Shown one piece after another: positions 37,250 through 49,304 of a DNA stretch of 64,000 bases; the first letter of the stretch is position 1, and each line of letters opens with the position of its first letter. The notes under the pieces were generated by a model that worked only from the letters and a program-made list of their open reading frames with translations, did no database searches and had not been told where the DNA came from. The position numbers were made by a program, and so were the translations under genes. The stretch spans positions 29,780,937 through 29,844,936 of the forward strand of contig OY855905.1 in assembly GCA_963693305.1 (NCBI GenBank), in the 5' to 3' direction. Origin of the DNA: Meandrina meandrites. Lineage: Eukaryota; Cnidaria; Anthozoa; Scleractinia; Meandrinidae.

Positions 37250-37695
37250 GCATGTTCACTTAACGGTAGAATGCTATGCAAATTAGTTTGCGCGAGGTCT
37301 CCGATAGTCAAAAAGCAAAAAAGAAATAAAAATAAAATAAAAACGGAACGAACTAGCCAAGAAGGAAAGCCTTCGATAATATTTTGTGATCATGTCAACA
37401 AATGTTCCAAATATTTGAATTTGTCTTGGCAAAATTTAACGAATTCATGCTGTTTAAACGATAAATTAACTTGCATGTTCACTTAACGGTAGAATGCTAT
37501 GCAAATTAGTTTGCGCGAGGTCTCCGATAGTCAAAAAGCAAAAAAGAAATAAAAATAAAATAAAAACGGAACGAACTAGCCAAGAAGGAAAGCCTTCGAT
37601 AATATTTTGTGATCATGTCAACAAATGTTCCAAATATTTGAATTTGTCTTGGCAAAATTTAACGAATTCATGCTGTTTAAACGATAAATTAACTT
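37250..37695 (+). repeat. Exact 223-bp tandem duplication
   Basis: The segment starting GCATGTTCACTTAACGGTAG occurs at 37250 and again 223 bp later. The two copies appear identical over their full length, so the duplication is very recent or is an assembly artefact. Confidence 0.9.
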
Positions 37696-39715
37696 GAATG
37701 AATTTAAGAACCAATTGAATTTTCAAAAAACCTCGTTTGACGTTTCCTCTTTCTGGTATGAACTGGAATATTACCAGATTTGAAGTAAAGAAGAAATAAA
37801 TGATATCAGGTGTTTGACAGTTGTACTAGATGAAAAACAAAGTCAAGCTGCAAAATCATTCAGTTGTCCTCCTCCATACACAATTTACGTGATAAATTCA
37901 CCAGTGTAAAATAAACTTTGGTCTTTGGTGAAGTTTTCGGAAACAAGACAACTAAAAAATTTTCGATTTCAAATCGAAGAATCGACAACTTTTTGGCATC
38001 TGGAAATGTTCAAAATTTGTAAAAAAAAAAAATGGTTTGAACGACTTAAAAAACAATTACCTCTTTAGATTTTGAAGCCAAATGGAAAGATGTTTTCTAC
38101 GTACAACCATTCATGTACCGATGTTGAGTAAGGGCAATGCGCACCAATAGACAATTGCATTTCAATTGAAAGTGGGCCTTCGTTCGTAGAAGCGTTTTTC
38201 AAAGAAAAGATTGTTTAAAAATGTTCAGCGTTAACTTGTTTTTTAAAATTGTTTCTTGGCACATATTTTGGTTTCATCGACATGATCACGTAACAATAGC
38301 TACAAAAAGCCAATTACAGTAACTATCGGCTTGCTTTCAATATGCAGTGCCACCTTAACATAAACTGCAAAAGTTTGGTTGTTTGTCTAACGACATGCTT
38401 TCAAATCGTTTTGGAGTCTTGAGCAATTTTCTTTCCAAAAGCCGTTTCAACGATTAAAAAAACTAAAAGAATAAGAATTTGGCAAGAACGTAAATTAAGC
38501 ATGCAAAATACCGATAAATTTACTCAACGAAGTGTATTGAACGCTCAAGAATAAAACTCCTCACAATTTAAAAACTTGTTCAGACAATAGTTCTCAAAAC
38601 CTTTCCGACAAACATGGCAGAAATAATTTACACTTTACCGATGTTTTCATTTTTGCCGCCCGAATGTCAAACTCAACAGTCTTAGCCGACAAAAAAAAAT
38701 TAACTCCGAACAATTGAACTGTTTTAGTCTATAAAATTGTGACCCAATTTTTCTATGTCTGCCATTTCTTATCGGAAAGATGATATTCTTATCTCTGCCT
38801 CCTCCAAATTCAGTCAGCATTTCCTTTCCATATTGCAGCTCCTTGCCGACTTGACTTCAGGCCTTTTCCCTCTGAAAATAGAACGGATAAGAATTGCATA
38901 AGGAACAAACCCAAACATACCAATGTTAAAGGAATGGACATATTTCTCAGTAAATAAGCTAGACCAGTATGTGCGTCGACACGTACAAGGTAAATTTTGA
39001 TGGTTTTCATAAAAGCAAGTCGAAAGTTCGTCAAAAAACGCTTAAGAGATAAACGTCTGAAATGGTTGCTGTGCTAGCTTTAAGCGTAAGTCAAACTCTT
39101 TGACTAAGCCACAAGGGCGCAAATTTAAGATTCGACACGAAACGCAAACCGAGTCAGTAAGCGCACGTGTTTGGGTTGGAGCTGATAAGTTTGGTAAAAA
39201 TATTACCCTCGAAGGTAAAATGTCAAGAAATTAATACTAACCATGAAATGAAACTGGTGTAGACTGCCTTCTTGTCCCCAAGCAGCTTTGACATTTCTTC
39301 TTCCAAGTTCTTCTCGTGTAGAAGGGAGCGATTCACGTCTTAACCCGTCCGCGAACTTCTCGAACTGACAAACAACATCTCGGATCCGCGTAGTCATGAA
39401 TATGGAAAATAAGAGTAGACCAATCAGTTACAAATACGTAACACAGTTCTTGCGTCAACGCCTATTTGCACGCTGTCTTTTCTGCATTTTTGCATTTCCT
39501 TTGTTGTGAGGATAACGTGGACCTACATGGAAAAAAGCACACAATAGGCCATTAATTGTTAATATTAAATATTCTGACTAGGCTCAGAGGCTAGGAAAAC
39601 AAAACAAAACAAATCGAATCGGTGCCAAGTACGAATTTGTAATATACGGCTATAAATGCTTCAGTCAGTCCAACAACAAACGTCGCATTAATTTTCTTTC
39701 TCTTAAAGAAAAAAG
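37696..39715. other. Intergenic DNA; one weak minus-strand exon candidate
   Basis: Mostly AT-rich sequence without signals. On the minus strand, 39397-39242 is an open 52-codon segment starting at an ATG and ending ATG|GTTAGT, and 39056-38921 is open between CAG and GTATGT. The two do not match in phase, so no gene is called. Confidence 0.35.
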
Positions 39716-40074
39716 CAGACCTGCCAACCCCCAAAACAAAAAAATCTGGAGGTTTCGAAAAAATCCTAGAAAAACCTGGAGATTGCGGTCTCAAACCTGG
39801 AGATTCCATCTACATGTGTTATATGAAAATAAAAAGCCAGATTTCTTTTTCCTTTTTTTTTTTTACCTCCTTTTAAATGTTCGATATTGCGCTGAATTGG
39901 GTCGGAGTTGTACCCAGGTTACCTCAAAAATAAGATATGCAATTTTCAACACAGGCGTTTTACTATTTGTTCATACCTACCCGATATCTTTGGCAATTTC
40001 CAGATTTTCTGATTCACCGTGACATGCGGAGACCAAGTCATGAGACCCTGAGTCTCTGAGAGTTGGCAGGTCTG
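39716..40074. mobile_element. MITE with CAGACCTGCCAAC termini
   Basis: The left end CAGACCTGCCAAC and right end GTTGGCAGGTCTG are perfect 13-bp inverted repeats 359 bp apart. The inside has repeated CTGGAGATT words. No transposase frame. The flanks AAAG/AAAA are not a certain target duplication. Confidence 0.75.
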
Positions 40075-42313
40075 AAAAAGTACTGCCGTTAGCGCACATG
40101 CACATTTAATTATTCTAACCAATTATAACGGATTAATTATTATCATTTATTTTTATCACACAATTTAAATCAACCCCATCCTCAAAATCAAGATACCCTC
40201 TAAAACGGAAGAAGAAGGTAGACTCAAAAATAAACAATCATTGTTTTGAATGATGTTGTGGTACATTGTGTCTGTTTGGCGGGAAATGTGAAACGTGGAA
40301 CTGCTAGTCAATTATATTCCCCCGCATTAGCCTCCATTGCACGCTAGTTCCAGTCCGACACCGAGAATACGAATATGATCTATTCCCTCTATTAGACACG
40401 CCTGAAGAGAATCGTGGTCGAGTTGTATGTTGCGTCATCAAGTCTTGAAACTATTGTGTTGAATACAGCTACCATGAATCCCTGCAGGCGCGTCTCATGG
40501 AGGGAATAAGCCATCACAAAAAATGTAATTGATGTTGCTCAGAATTAACATCAATTAATATTTTGCCAACACGTAACGAAAACTGGGTGCGAGTGTAGTG
40601 CGTGAAGGCTCATTCTATCTTGGGACTGGCTGCCCAACGCGCCCACGCCTCATAGCCTTGGTGTGTGTTCGGTTGTGTAGTGAAGGCAAAATTGACAGTT
40701 GTTATCAACACCCACGTGATTGTGTGCTTATTACGTGACAAATAGGCGCGCGCAGAACCAATAAAAACTGACGAGACATGTTAGACCATTTTGACTACAC
40801 CAGGATCGAGAACTCTGGCCGGTCCCAATTTGTGAGCATGCACAGAGCACTCGTTCTGTATTTTCAGTCAGATTTATTAAATGAGTCCGTGAATCGCGGG
40901 CTTCCGGTGTTGGAAGCGGCCAAAAGATCACGGGCTCTGGGTGCTAGAAATTTTTTAATAGAGTGAAAACTGACGGTAGAAGCAAAACTAAACTAAATCA
41001 AATTCACCGATATTTCGTTTTAGAAACACAAACCTCTACAAAGTCAAAACAGAATGAACACATCCTTAGAGCAGTAGATCACGAATTTGTTACAAACCGA
41101 AAAATCGGCTAATGCATCTATTCAAGAGAGTGTACTCTCGTGATCTATTTTATAAAAGAATTTGGTTTGGTGCTCCTCGCCTTAGTCCTCTCGCCGTTCG
41201 TGACGCTAATCCCGAATTTCACGCTGCTTCCCAACTAACCTAAGCTAACGCCTGGAACAGGCTACAATCTCTGACGTCTGGTGAATCATACTCCTCGGCA
41301 CTCCGTTCGGAAAGCGAAAGTTTCCGAAAAGATCTCGTTGCCTTTCGGGTGATGATAATAATTTTCGTCTTCGATTCATCTCCTGTCACCATCAAATGAT
41401 GCTTCGTTCGATCAACTGATACAGAGACGTTGCCTTTTTAACCTCCTGCACTGCTTATCGTGGAAGGTCTTGAATTGAGTGAGTATATTGTTATTTCGTT
41501 TAGTTAGCAATTGAAATCTTTGCAGTCCAAACATGTATCGTAAAGTATAATGAAGTCATTTCCATATTGGTTATTTGTGATGACACTCCGATACCCCATC
41601 AAGGTCAATGCAGGTTAAATTCAGGCTTCAAATGTACACTTAATCTGCACCCCACATCCGCACGTTCTTAGAAAAGAACGCAAACTTAGGCTAGGGATGA
41701 ATTGAAATAGTTGATTTAAGTCAGTGAACCCATTTGGTACCCACTTTCGATACTCGAAGTTCCTGCAATCCAACATGGGAACATTCAATACGTACTCGAA
41801 TGCTTCTCGTCGCAGGCATACTTGACCATACCTTACTGAGATCGTGTGTGACAATCACTCATAAAGCCATAAAGCGTTTATTTTTTAAAAAAAAATGCTT
41901 ACAGACAGCCACTCTTCGCTTTTAATACTGTGTTTTTCTTTGACCTGGAATCTATAGTCTTTAACGTATGCGTATCGAAGCCATCATTTTGAAGCGCGCT
42001 AAAAAGGAACGTAAACTATTTCTTTCCTTATCATGAATGTACAACTTAAAGTCATTATTTGCGAGTTTGCGATAACTGCGGATTAAATTACCGAGTGGGT
42101 TCTTGCTTTACAGAGGCAAGCAACATCACACTGTACTGGCATCAGAGAAAGCGCTCTGAGGCTTTATAATACAGAAAAAAGCTATTTTTTTTCGCGATGC
42201 GAAACAACAGGCAGAGAAACCGACCGACAATATTACGGTGCCTGAGAAACTCCTGCTTATTTTTAGTTGGTCGAAAAATTAAAAAACTACTTTTTTAAAA
42301 ACTGATACACGTC
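40075..42313. other. Intergenic DNA with a possible LINE remnant
   Basis: No intact gene. Around 41130-41340 (+), a broken reading frame gives NAWNRLQSLTSGESYSSALR followed by Ser/Lys/Asp/Leu-rich text. This resembles the C-terminal end of LINE reverse transcriptases (W-N-x-L-P... F-K-x-x-L). It is too short and too broken to be sure. Confidence 0.3.
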
Positions 42314-42365
42314 CGTCTTTAGTAGCCTGAATTTCAGACGTCTGAAATTCAGGGTACGTCTTTAG
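42314..42365. repeat. 28-bp perfect palindrome between 9-bp direct repeats
   Basis: The bases at 42326-42353 are exactly self-complementary around GACGTC, with half-site CCTGAATTTCAGAC. CGTCTTTAG lies at 42314-42322 and again at 42357-42365. The structure looks like a 34-bp palindromic insertion with a 9-bp target duplication. Confidence 0.85.
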
Positions 42366-43271
42366 ACGAAATGACGAAATTCCGACAGTGACATCAGGGC
42401 CATTTTTAATTGCGGCAAGACAAGCTTTAAAATTCTGACTGACGGGAAACATGCATACATAGGCTACCCAGGCACATGGCCAAATGAATGTTCTTGTTAC
42501 CTGACCATACCTTTTTAAGGATATCAAAAGCCAGGAGTTCAAAACGTCTATCATCTATTGTCATCTTCGATTAATCATTTGCATTTTTGCATTTATTGTT
42601 CTTACCGTTGTCACCGTGATTAGTCATGTGAATCAGTTGGACAGGGAGTCCTCAAAAAGCTGCTATTCAGTGAAGCCTTGTCCGAATTCATTCTAGGAGA
42701 TACTTTATACAAATCAAACGCAAAAGTTGTTACGATTTCAAGGTGAGAGAAAAAATGTTAAGTGATTTTATGATTCTAGCAACTTCTATTTCATAAAGAA
42801 ATTTCAACTGTAATCTCCAAGAAGTGTTAGAATAAGATCGCCAGTGATGAACAAAATGTTAGCTCTACACTACAATTAGAACTTCCGTGGCAGCTTTTAA
42901 TTAACGATTATTTTTTCAGCCTGTGAGTAGGTTCACGCGCAGACGTGAACCTGTTCGCTTGCTGCACAAGTTTCAGAGCCCGTCAGTTTTACACGCGAGC
43001 AAACGTCGTAGAGCCATTATTTATTAATTGCTCAATTTTCATCTAGGGTCTTTCATTTCACCCACTTAACAAATATTTACCTTTTCTTTTAGCCCTTAAG
43101 TTATTGCGACCTGTCAAAAATCAATCCGGCTCGGATTCATAACATTGTTTGTTTGTTCATTTTTGGAACATTAAGAAAACTTAAGAAAACACGGGTGTGT
43201 CTTTCTTAGAAAATTAAGCCTTTGTATGTAAACAATTTCTTTTGACTAACTTTCTTTTCAGTTGAAAAGAC
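42366..43271. other. Upstream region of GPCR A
   Basis: AT-rich sequence without a coding frame. An inverted repeat, GGTTCACGCGCAGACGTGAACC, lies at about 42930-42951. It presumably holds the promoter and 5' UTR of GPCR A, but no start site is evident. Confidence 0.35.
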
Positions 43272-45184
43272 ATGGAAAATAGCACTAGTTCTGCCCCAAC
43301 AGCATCAGCCGATCACGAAAGCGTTGGTCTTCAGGTCGCTTTTAGTCTGATCGCGGGCGCATCGTTTTCCTTCAATCTGCTATTCTGTGTGATGCTGCTG
43401 GGAAACCGTGCCATGCTCAAGAAATCTCACAATATCCTGTTGTTTAGTTTGGCTGTGGTAGATATGTTGACAGGTAAAGTACGTAACTTAACTGCAGTCT
43501 CTCAATTGTCAACGAAGGTATTTTCAAAGCTTATACATATTTCCATGGGTTTGTTCTTGGAAAGCCGAAGACGAAATCAAAAATCTTTTTATAAATCACC
43601 GCGCATTTGACATATGATTTACGAATGCTTCTGAAGAACTCACCAGCATATCGCGGTAATCTTCGCTAAAAAAGCAGGCCGTAGAAAAGATAACAGCTAC
43701 CATGCTCAAGTAATAAAACAAAGTCGTTTTGTTATACTTTAATTTGTCCAACGTTGTAAATTCATATATTCTGATGAGCTGCGTAAATATGAAATGTAAA
43801 CTACATCAGTTTTAATAATCTGCCTTTGCTCGTCAAAAGTCTGTGGGACAGCTAGTAGTGACAAAGACCTAATGTATTATTCAATTTCCAAATCCTTCCC
43901 GCACCTCCCCCCCCCCCCCTCTCCCGCAAAAAATGATGTTGAAACGTTGGGACTAAGGATGAAGTTCAACATTGTTGGGAGTAGCGGATCCAGGCCTAAG
44001 GGGGGGGGGGGGAGCGCTTTTGAAGGCTTGACTACGAATGTTGAATTCTGCGAAGATAATTCCGGCAGATCAAAGAAAATGCGCCATTTCCGAAAAAAAT
44101 GGGGAAGGGGGGTCCCTTCCCCTGGGTCCGTCACTGATTGGGGGTGGAACGAGGGTTAGCTAAAACAAGATTATCATTTGCCGGCGAATAGTTGAAATGT
44201 CCTGAGACTATTTACCAGGCATTGTAGGTCACATTTGTTAATGCCAATATTTTAATTCTTATCCAACCCACCCTTTCTATTTTCCATGGATTTCCCATTG
44301 AATGTTGTTACTAGAAATAAAGAATTAGTTGGCATGGAAGCAGCATTATTAACCAATCAAAATCCCAGCACACGAGCTTTTGTAACCCTGGCCAAATTTA
44401 TCTTTCAGGTGTTTTCATGGTTGCCACTCCTGGTTACGTCATCCATAAGTCTTCGTACCCAGTCCCCCATGGAGCAGGAGGTGAAGTTTTCTGCCGTCTC
44501 CTCGGCAACAGATATCTGCTGTTCGCCATGGGAAAGGTCTCCATCCTCCTGATTGCTTGTCTCGCCATTGAGCGATGGTTCTGTGTATTTAAACCAATGA
44601 AATACGAGAAGCATTTCAGCAGGAAACGTGTTCTCGTCTACGTAGCGATCATGTTTGTTATAACGTGTATCCTCTCTATGAATAAGTTTTTCGAAATAAG
44701 CCTTTCTGGAGAGAAATGTGTCACTAAGAAAGCGCCGTACGGTAAAGAGGGAACGCGAGCTTTTATCATCACGTACAGTGTCGTCACATTTTACATTCCG
44801 TGCTTTTTGACGTGGCTCACATTTGGGGACATCGCGATAAATCTCCCAGCATCCCCCAAGGAAAGCGCCAATGAAACCGAACGTAAGATACAGAAAGCCT
44901 TACTGCGCATGTGCGCCATAGCAGCGGTCGCTTTGACGGTCTGCGGTTTCCCCTCGCAGACCATCTACATTCTGAGTCCTTTTGGGATCACGAAGATTGG
45001 TAGCTCGTTGCATAAGGGGTTTAACGTCCTTGTGCTTTTTAATTCTTGCATGAATCCCTTCATTTATTATTTCTCTAACAAGGAATACCGAAGGGGGTTT
45101 AAAAAGCTTCTCGGATGTGAGAAAATGAGCCATGGTCGTCGGGATATGGAATTGGAAACTCAAGTCACAGTAGGAGATGACTAA
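43272..45184 (+). CDS. Two-exon orphan class A GPCR (GPCR A), 325 aa
   Basis: Exons 43272-43473 and 44409-45184 join in phase 1 (GACAG|GTAAAG; CTTTCAG|GTG). The product has an N-glycosylation site (NST, residues 3-5), seven hydrophobic helices, and Cys96 with a matching ECL2 Cys. ERW (122-124) replaces DRY, CGFP stands at the TM6 CWxP position, NPFIY is in TM7, and a membrane-proximal cysteine (KKLLGC) could be palmitoylated. TM7 has no retinal-binding lysine, so it is not an opsin. The architecture suits a peptide or small-ligand receptor of the anthozoan orphan expansions; the ligand is unknown. An AATAAA at 45277 is a likely polyadenylation signal. The intron contains an hAT-like MITE. The paralogue at 55070-56759 (-) has the same intron position and phase. 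Confidence 0.9.
43907..43919 (+). repeat. Poly-C run
   Basis: 13 consecutive C in the GPCR A intron, shortly before the hAT-like MITE. Confidence 0.9.
43979..44136. mobile_element. hAT-like MITE in the GPCR A intron
   Basis: The right end, reverse complemented, reads CAGTGACGGACCCAGG, a terminus typical of hAT elements. The left end GAGTAGCGGATCCAGG matches it in inverse. The 8-bp flanks ATTGTTGG and ATTGGGGG are similar, as expected for an eroded hAT target duplication. The interior includes a run of 13 G (44000-44012). Confidence 0.7.
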
Positions 45185-45935
45185 ACTCATGTAGGGAAGA
45201 TGTTACGAACTAATGAGGCGTGCGAATTAACCACTTTCACTTTTTTTGAATAGATCGGTCTTTGGACTATGCTAAAAATAAATAGGTGGCTTACTCTCGG
45301 TTTCAATAGTTGACTTGCCAACTAACAGGTGATAGAAAACTCAAGATTGATGTCTAACTTTCATCATTACGGCTGATAGTATACAATAGCTCAGCCAATC
45401 AGATTGCAGCATTCGTATTATAGCACTGGTAGAATTCTACTAATTGTATTTAGTTGCTGGTATGTAGTTTTTAACCTGTTGTATTAGATAAATAACTGAT
45501 ATTTTTAGTATTGTGTTATATCAATATCTAATCCATATCTGCATTTTCTCAATGTTTGCCAAAGCCACTGTCTCATTTTGTAATTATAGTGTATTAGCAT
45601 TACTGTTTTTATTATTATTATAATATTCAGTACAGGTAACAACCAAGAACGTAAATACGCTTGTTATTATTAAGCGCTGACTTAGGAAGTATTTAGTTGT
45701 ATAAGCATTAATGTGCAAGGTGGAAAGCAACAAGATGAAAAGAAGTAAAGGTCGCTATGTTATATCTAAAAACTTGTCAATTATGGGATACTCTACGGCC
45801 TATGTCCAGCTGTCGTGCTACGACCACAATCTTGGTCAGAATAACGGCAGAAATAAAGCTACTCTCCCAACCCCAGAATCAACGATGAATTCGTACTAGA
45901 AGCAAAACGCGTCATTTTTTCCCATCATTGAAAAT

Positions 45936-45961
45936 GGGGGGGGGGGGGGGGGGGGGGGGGG
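45936..45961 (+). repeat. Poly-G run, 26 nt
   Basis: The longest G homopolymer in the window, downstream of GPCR A. The true length may differ because such runs are hard to sequence. Confidence 0.9.
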
Positions 45962-46339
45962 AAATGGTAGTCTTAATTTTCATTCAATTGAAGATTGTTA
46001 TTGCAGTCTCTAGTTGTCATATGCTACATCCAGCGTCCGCTAGGCTGCGTAGCTGTCGATTCCTTTCCAAGCGCGCGAACGAATATCGAAAGAACGTGCG
46101 AGGCAGGGGTATGGAACACCCCTCATGCCCACCCCACTTCTTCTCACTGATTTCGCTCCCTCTCTCGCTCGCACGTTCGTTAGTTTGCTCCACGCGTTTG
46201 GAAAGGTTTCTAGTGGTCATTCTACAAGCCAACATTGAGCTTTATTATTCAACAAGTTCACGTGATGTCCATTTATGGTCTGGACGTTCTTGTTATACGT
46301 TATCCGTACATAACAGATATCCTGTGTTATAATCCATCA

Positions 46340-46445
46340 AATATTTTTCGCAATGGTATATACTAGCAATGGTATATTGCAATTCCTGAGTTTTAATTGG
46401 TTAACAGGCAATGGTATATGAGCTCATATACCATTGACCACAAAT
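46340..46445. repeat. CAATGGTATAT inverted and direct repeats
   Basis: Three direct CAATGGTATAT copies and one inverted copy (ATATACCATTG) within about 100 bp. The last pair forms a hairpin centred on GAGCTC. Confidence 0.7.
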
Positions 46446-46512
46446 ATCGCGATACGCTTCAGAAAACAGCTGGGGAGCTCAAATATTGCAATTCTTTTGG
46501 GCGTTTTTGATA

Positions 46513-46603
46513 AAACAATTATTCCGCTCGCGCTTGTTGGATATGAGATCGTTATAGCTATCTGCCATCTCATATCCAATGCGCGCTAGTGGAATAATTG
46601 TTT
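46513..46603. repeat. Foldback, 37-bp arms
   Basis: The left arm AAACAATTATTCCGCTCGCG...GGATATGAGAT is inverted on the right with a few mismatches, separated by 17 bp. A second, weaker foldback (GGAATATCGTCTGAT / ATCAGGCGATATTCC) follows at about 46735-46802. Confidence 0.8.
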
Positions 46604-46809
46604 AATGTACGTAGGTCTGCAACAATTCGTCCGAAGCATCGCAAAGCGCTGTACTGAACCACAGTTTTTAAGCTGTAAAATTCTTTTCGTCGACAATGTT
46701 TTGAATAATAAAACATTTATCCTGCTCATTCTTGTGGAATATCGTCTGATTTTAGCCAACGCGGCCTACTGCCACGTCGAATAAGTATCAGGCGATATTC
46801 CGCGCGATT

Positions 46810-47317
46810 TCGGAGGATAATTGTTGATTATTACACGACTGGCCCCGCGAGCGGGCAAGAGGTAACCTTGCATTGTGATTGGCTACCTGAGCGGGCTAGA
46901 TGGGCCTATCTTACCCGCTCGGGATTGCCCGCGATTTTCCCGAAAATTTGTTGTTGTTACTGCCGTTGTTGCCATATAATAAAGCCTTCATTGACCAACC
47001 TCGTTCGGCCAAGATGGCGGGATATTGGCCTCGTTCTCTCTTTTGTGTGTTTATGGACCTCGACTTCCTCTCGGTCCATACGAACTTGGCCAAAATCCCG
47101 CCACCTTTATTTCGCGCTAGGTCAATAAGCCACTTGTATAATTCCGGTAATTTCTGCGGCTGTTTAGATCCTCACTGCATCCTCACGCAGTGGTGTGACA
47201 CTTCAATACGGAGATTTTGACAGAGAAAGACGGCTCCTGCTTGGTGATTTCAATCAGCTGCCTTTCAAAATGCCGGTCAAATTAAAATGCCTTAGGAATG
47301 CTCCGCCCTCTTCCCCG
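46810..47317. other. Repeat-rich intergenic segment with a YY1-like motif
   Basis: Contains several GAGCGGG/CCCGCTC inverted words (46850-46925), and GGCCAAGATGGCGGGAT at about 47007, similar to a YY1 site. GGCCAAAATCCCGCC occurs about 80 bp further on. No exon structure could be attached. Confidence 0.3.
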
Positions 47318-47734
47318 TTAAGGCGGGGGTACACCTGAAGCCTGTCTTTCTGCCGCTTAACTTGCGTTTAATGCGAATATCTCGCTGCCGTTTCAAGCAT
47401 TCCCAAAACCCTTAGCTCATCTCAAAAAGCTATGTTTAGCGGTGTTTTGTAAATTTTGGGGTTATTTTTGGGGATGTTTGGGAAGAGAAAGTTTTTCTCA
47501 AAGGATTAGTAAAATTTGGAGAAATAAGAAATATTAAAGATTTAATGTGATTTGAAAATTAGAAATTGAAGTTAAAAATTAGTAGATGGACACCCAAACA
47601 GTCCCCTGACAACCTGGGGTGCTCTTGCGTGGGGGTCAACTGTCTGTTGGTGTTTCAAAAGTAATTTTCTTTCCTCTATCCCTTCCTTAAACCTCTTAAA
47701 ATTTCACTCAAAATCAGATATACCCCCACCTTAA
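47318..47734. mobile_element. TTAA-flanked MITE, copy 1
   Basis: Bounded by TTAA at 47318-47321 and 47731-47734. The ends TTAAGGCGGGGGTACACC and (reverse complement) TTAAGGTGGGGGTATATC are inverted repeats. TTAA target sites are characteristic of piggyBac-type elements. The internal segment ACAGTCCCCTGACAACCTGG is shared with copy 2. No transposase. Confidence 0.8.
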
Positions 47735-48073
47735 GGCAGGAGTACACCTGAAGCCTGTTTTTCCACCGCTAAACTTGGCTTAATGCGAATATCTCGTCCG
47801 CGTTTCAAGAAATCCAGAAACTCTATGCTCATTTCACAAAGTTTTTTAATGTGATTTTAAAATTAGAATTTGAAGTTAAAAATTAGTATATAGACACCCA
47901 AACACAACCTCGTTCCCAGGTTCGAGGTTGACCCAAACAGTCCCCTGACAACCTGGGGTGCTCTTGGTTGGGGGTCAACTGTCTGTTGGTGTTTCAAAAA
48001 TAATTTTCTTTCTTCTATCCCTTCCTTAAACCTCTTAAAATTTCACTCAAAATCGGGTGTACCCCCACCTTAA
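47731..48073. mobile_element. TTAA-flanked MITE, copy 2, abutting copy 1
   Basis: Starts at the same TTAA that ends copy 1 and stops at TTAA 48070-48073. The terminal repeats TTAAGGCAGGAGTACACC and (reverse complement) TTAAGGTGGGGGTACACC match those of copy 1. The body is a shorter, diverged version of copy 1 in the same orientation. Confidence 0.8.
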
Positions 48074-48960
48074 TCTTGAGGAAAACATTGATATTTGCCA
48101 AGATTCATACTTTCTTTTATTTGCATAAACACAGTGTACATTACTTTCTGCAACTTGCCTTATACTACGCAATGTTTCAGAAATATTCTCCTTTTCAATT
48201 TTTAAGCGATGACGATGACGTTATCACTTAATGTCGTCGTGCGAGTGGACGGGATCTGTTGTCTGTTGTCTGTTGCGATCGACCGATCTGTAGAACCGAA
48301 TATGACTAGGAAAAGAAATCAAGTCAACTCAACAAGAAATCGTCTCGTAGAACTCAAAGCAAAATACCCCTGAGCATTTAGATGGACTAATTTGAAGTAT
48401 AAACGAAAGAGACAAATTATATTTGATGCGTTCTATAAGATTTAGTAAACAGAAACCTTTCCATTCATTTAAAACGAAAGGTGTAAACCATTTCAGGACA
48501 GCGTTTGACCTTGCATCGCATAACGTATATCGGATGCAACGCCAAGATCACGCAACTTTTGTTAAACAATCACTCAGCACAGAAGTTGTCAGCTACTTTT
48601 ATTTACCTTAATTTTTTTTACAATTGTCCTGAAAATTATTTAAGACCCCTTGTGAAACGTCATCGCTTCTGCATGCATTGCGTGCCCTTTATTAAAAAAA
48701 AAATTGTGAGGCTTGGAGAAATAAGATCCCCGATTCAGTAACCAAGACAAGACACAAGGTTTGAAATTTAAGATATTAAAAACTGTCGGAAGCTCTCTTG
48801 TTGCTAAATTAAATTTTGTTTCGCTCTGTGATTGATTACCATCAGAAATGGCGCCTGTTGCCGGAATCATGCATTTCTGTTGAAATAGTGTCTACGTTTC
48901 AGTTCTAATTTCCCCTTGTTACAAGGAACTCAAGGACAATTTAAACTAAAATTTTATTTA
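48074..48960. other. Intergenic DNA, nothing supported
   Basis: AT-rich sequence with short frames only (for example 48423-48741, +) and no recognised motif. The 3' end of the opsin B transcript probably lies at its right edge. Confidence 0.45.
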
Positions 48961-48997
48961 AAAATTAACTTTATTTGGGTTACTTTTTGACAGATGC

Positions 48998-49185
48998 AAT
49001 TCTTGCCGTGAGCTTTTTGTTTTTGCCCTGAGCTTTTTGGTGTTGCCGAGAGCTTTTTGTTTTTGCCAAGAGCTTTTTGTTTTTGCCGTGAGCTTTTTGG
49101 TTTTTCCGTGAGGTATTTGTTTTTGCCGTGCGCTTTTTGGTTTTGCCGTGAGCTTTTTGTTTTTGCCGTGAGGTATTGTTCCCGT
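48998..49185 (-). repeat. 21-bp minisatellite in the probable opsin B 3' UTR
   Basis: About nine copies of TTTTTGCCGTGAGCTTTTTG (20-22 bp, with GAGGTATT variants). It lies between the opsin B stop codon and an AATAAA signal (minus strand, 48975-48970), so it is probably transcribed in the 3' UTR. The Lys/Thr-rich frame it creates is a repeat artefact. Confidence 0.85.
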
Positions 49186-49304
49186 GACAGTTATGGGCCA
49201 CCGTAAAGACGGTTTTTACCACCGTTTACCCCTAACTCAAAAGGTGCGTCGAAGGCGATATTTCGTGCAGTGAAGATAATCCATGTCCCGACAAGAAATT
49301 AAAT

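Noticed and set aside
38921..39397. A possible two-exon minus-strand gene
   Set aside because: The exon-like segments 39397-39242 and 39056-38921 do not match in codon phase, and no other partner was found.
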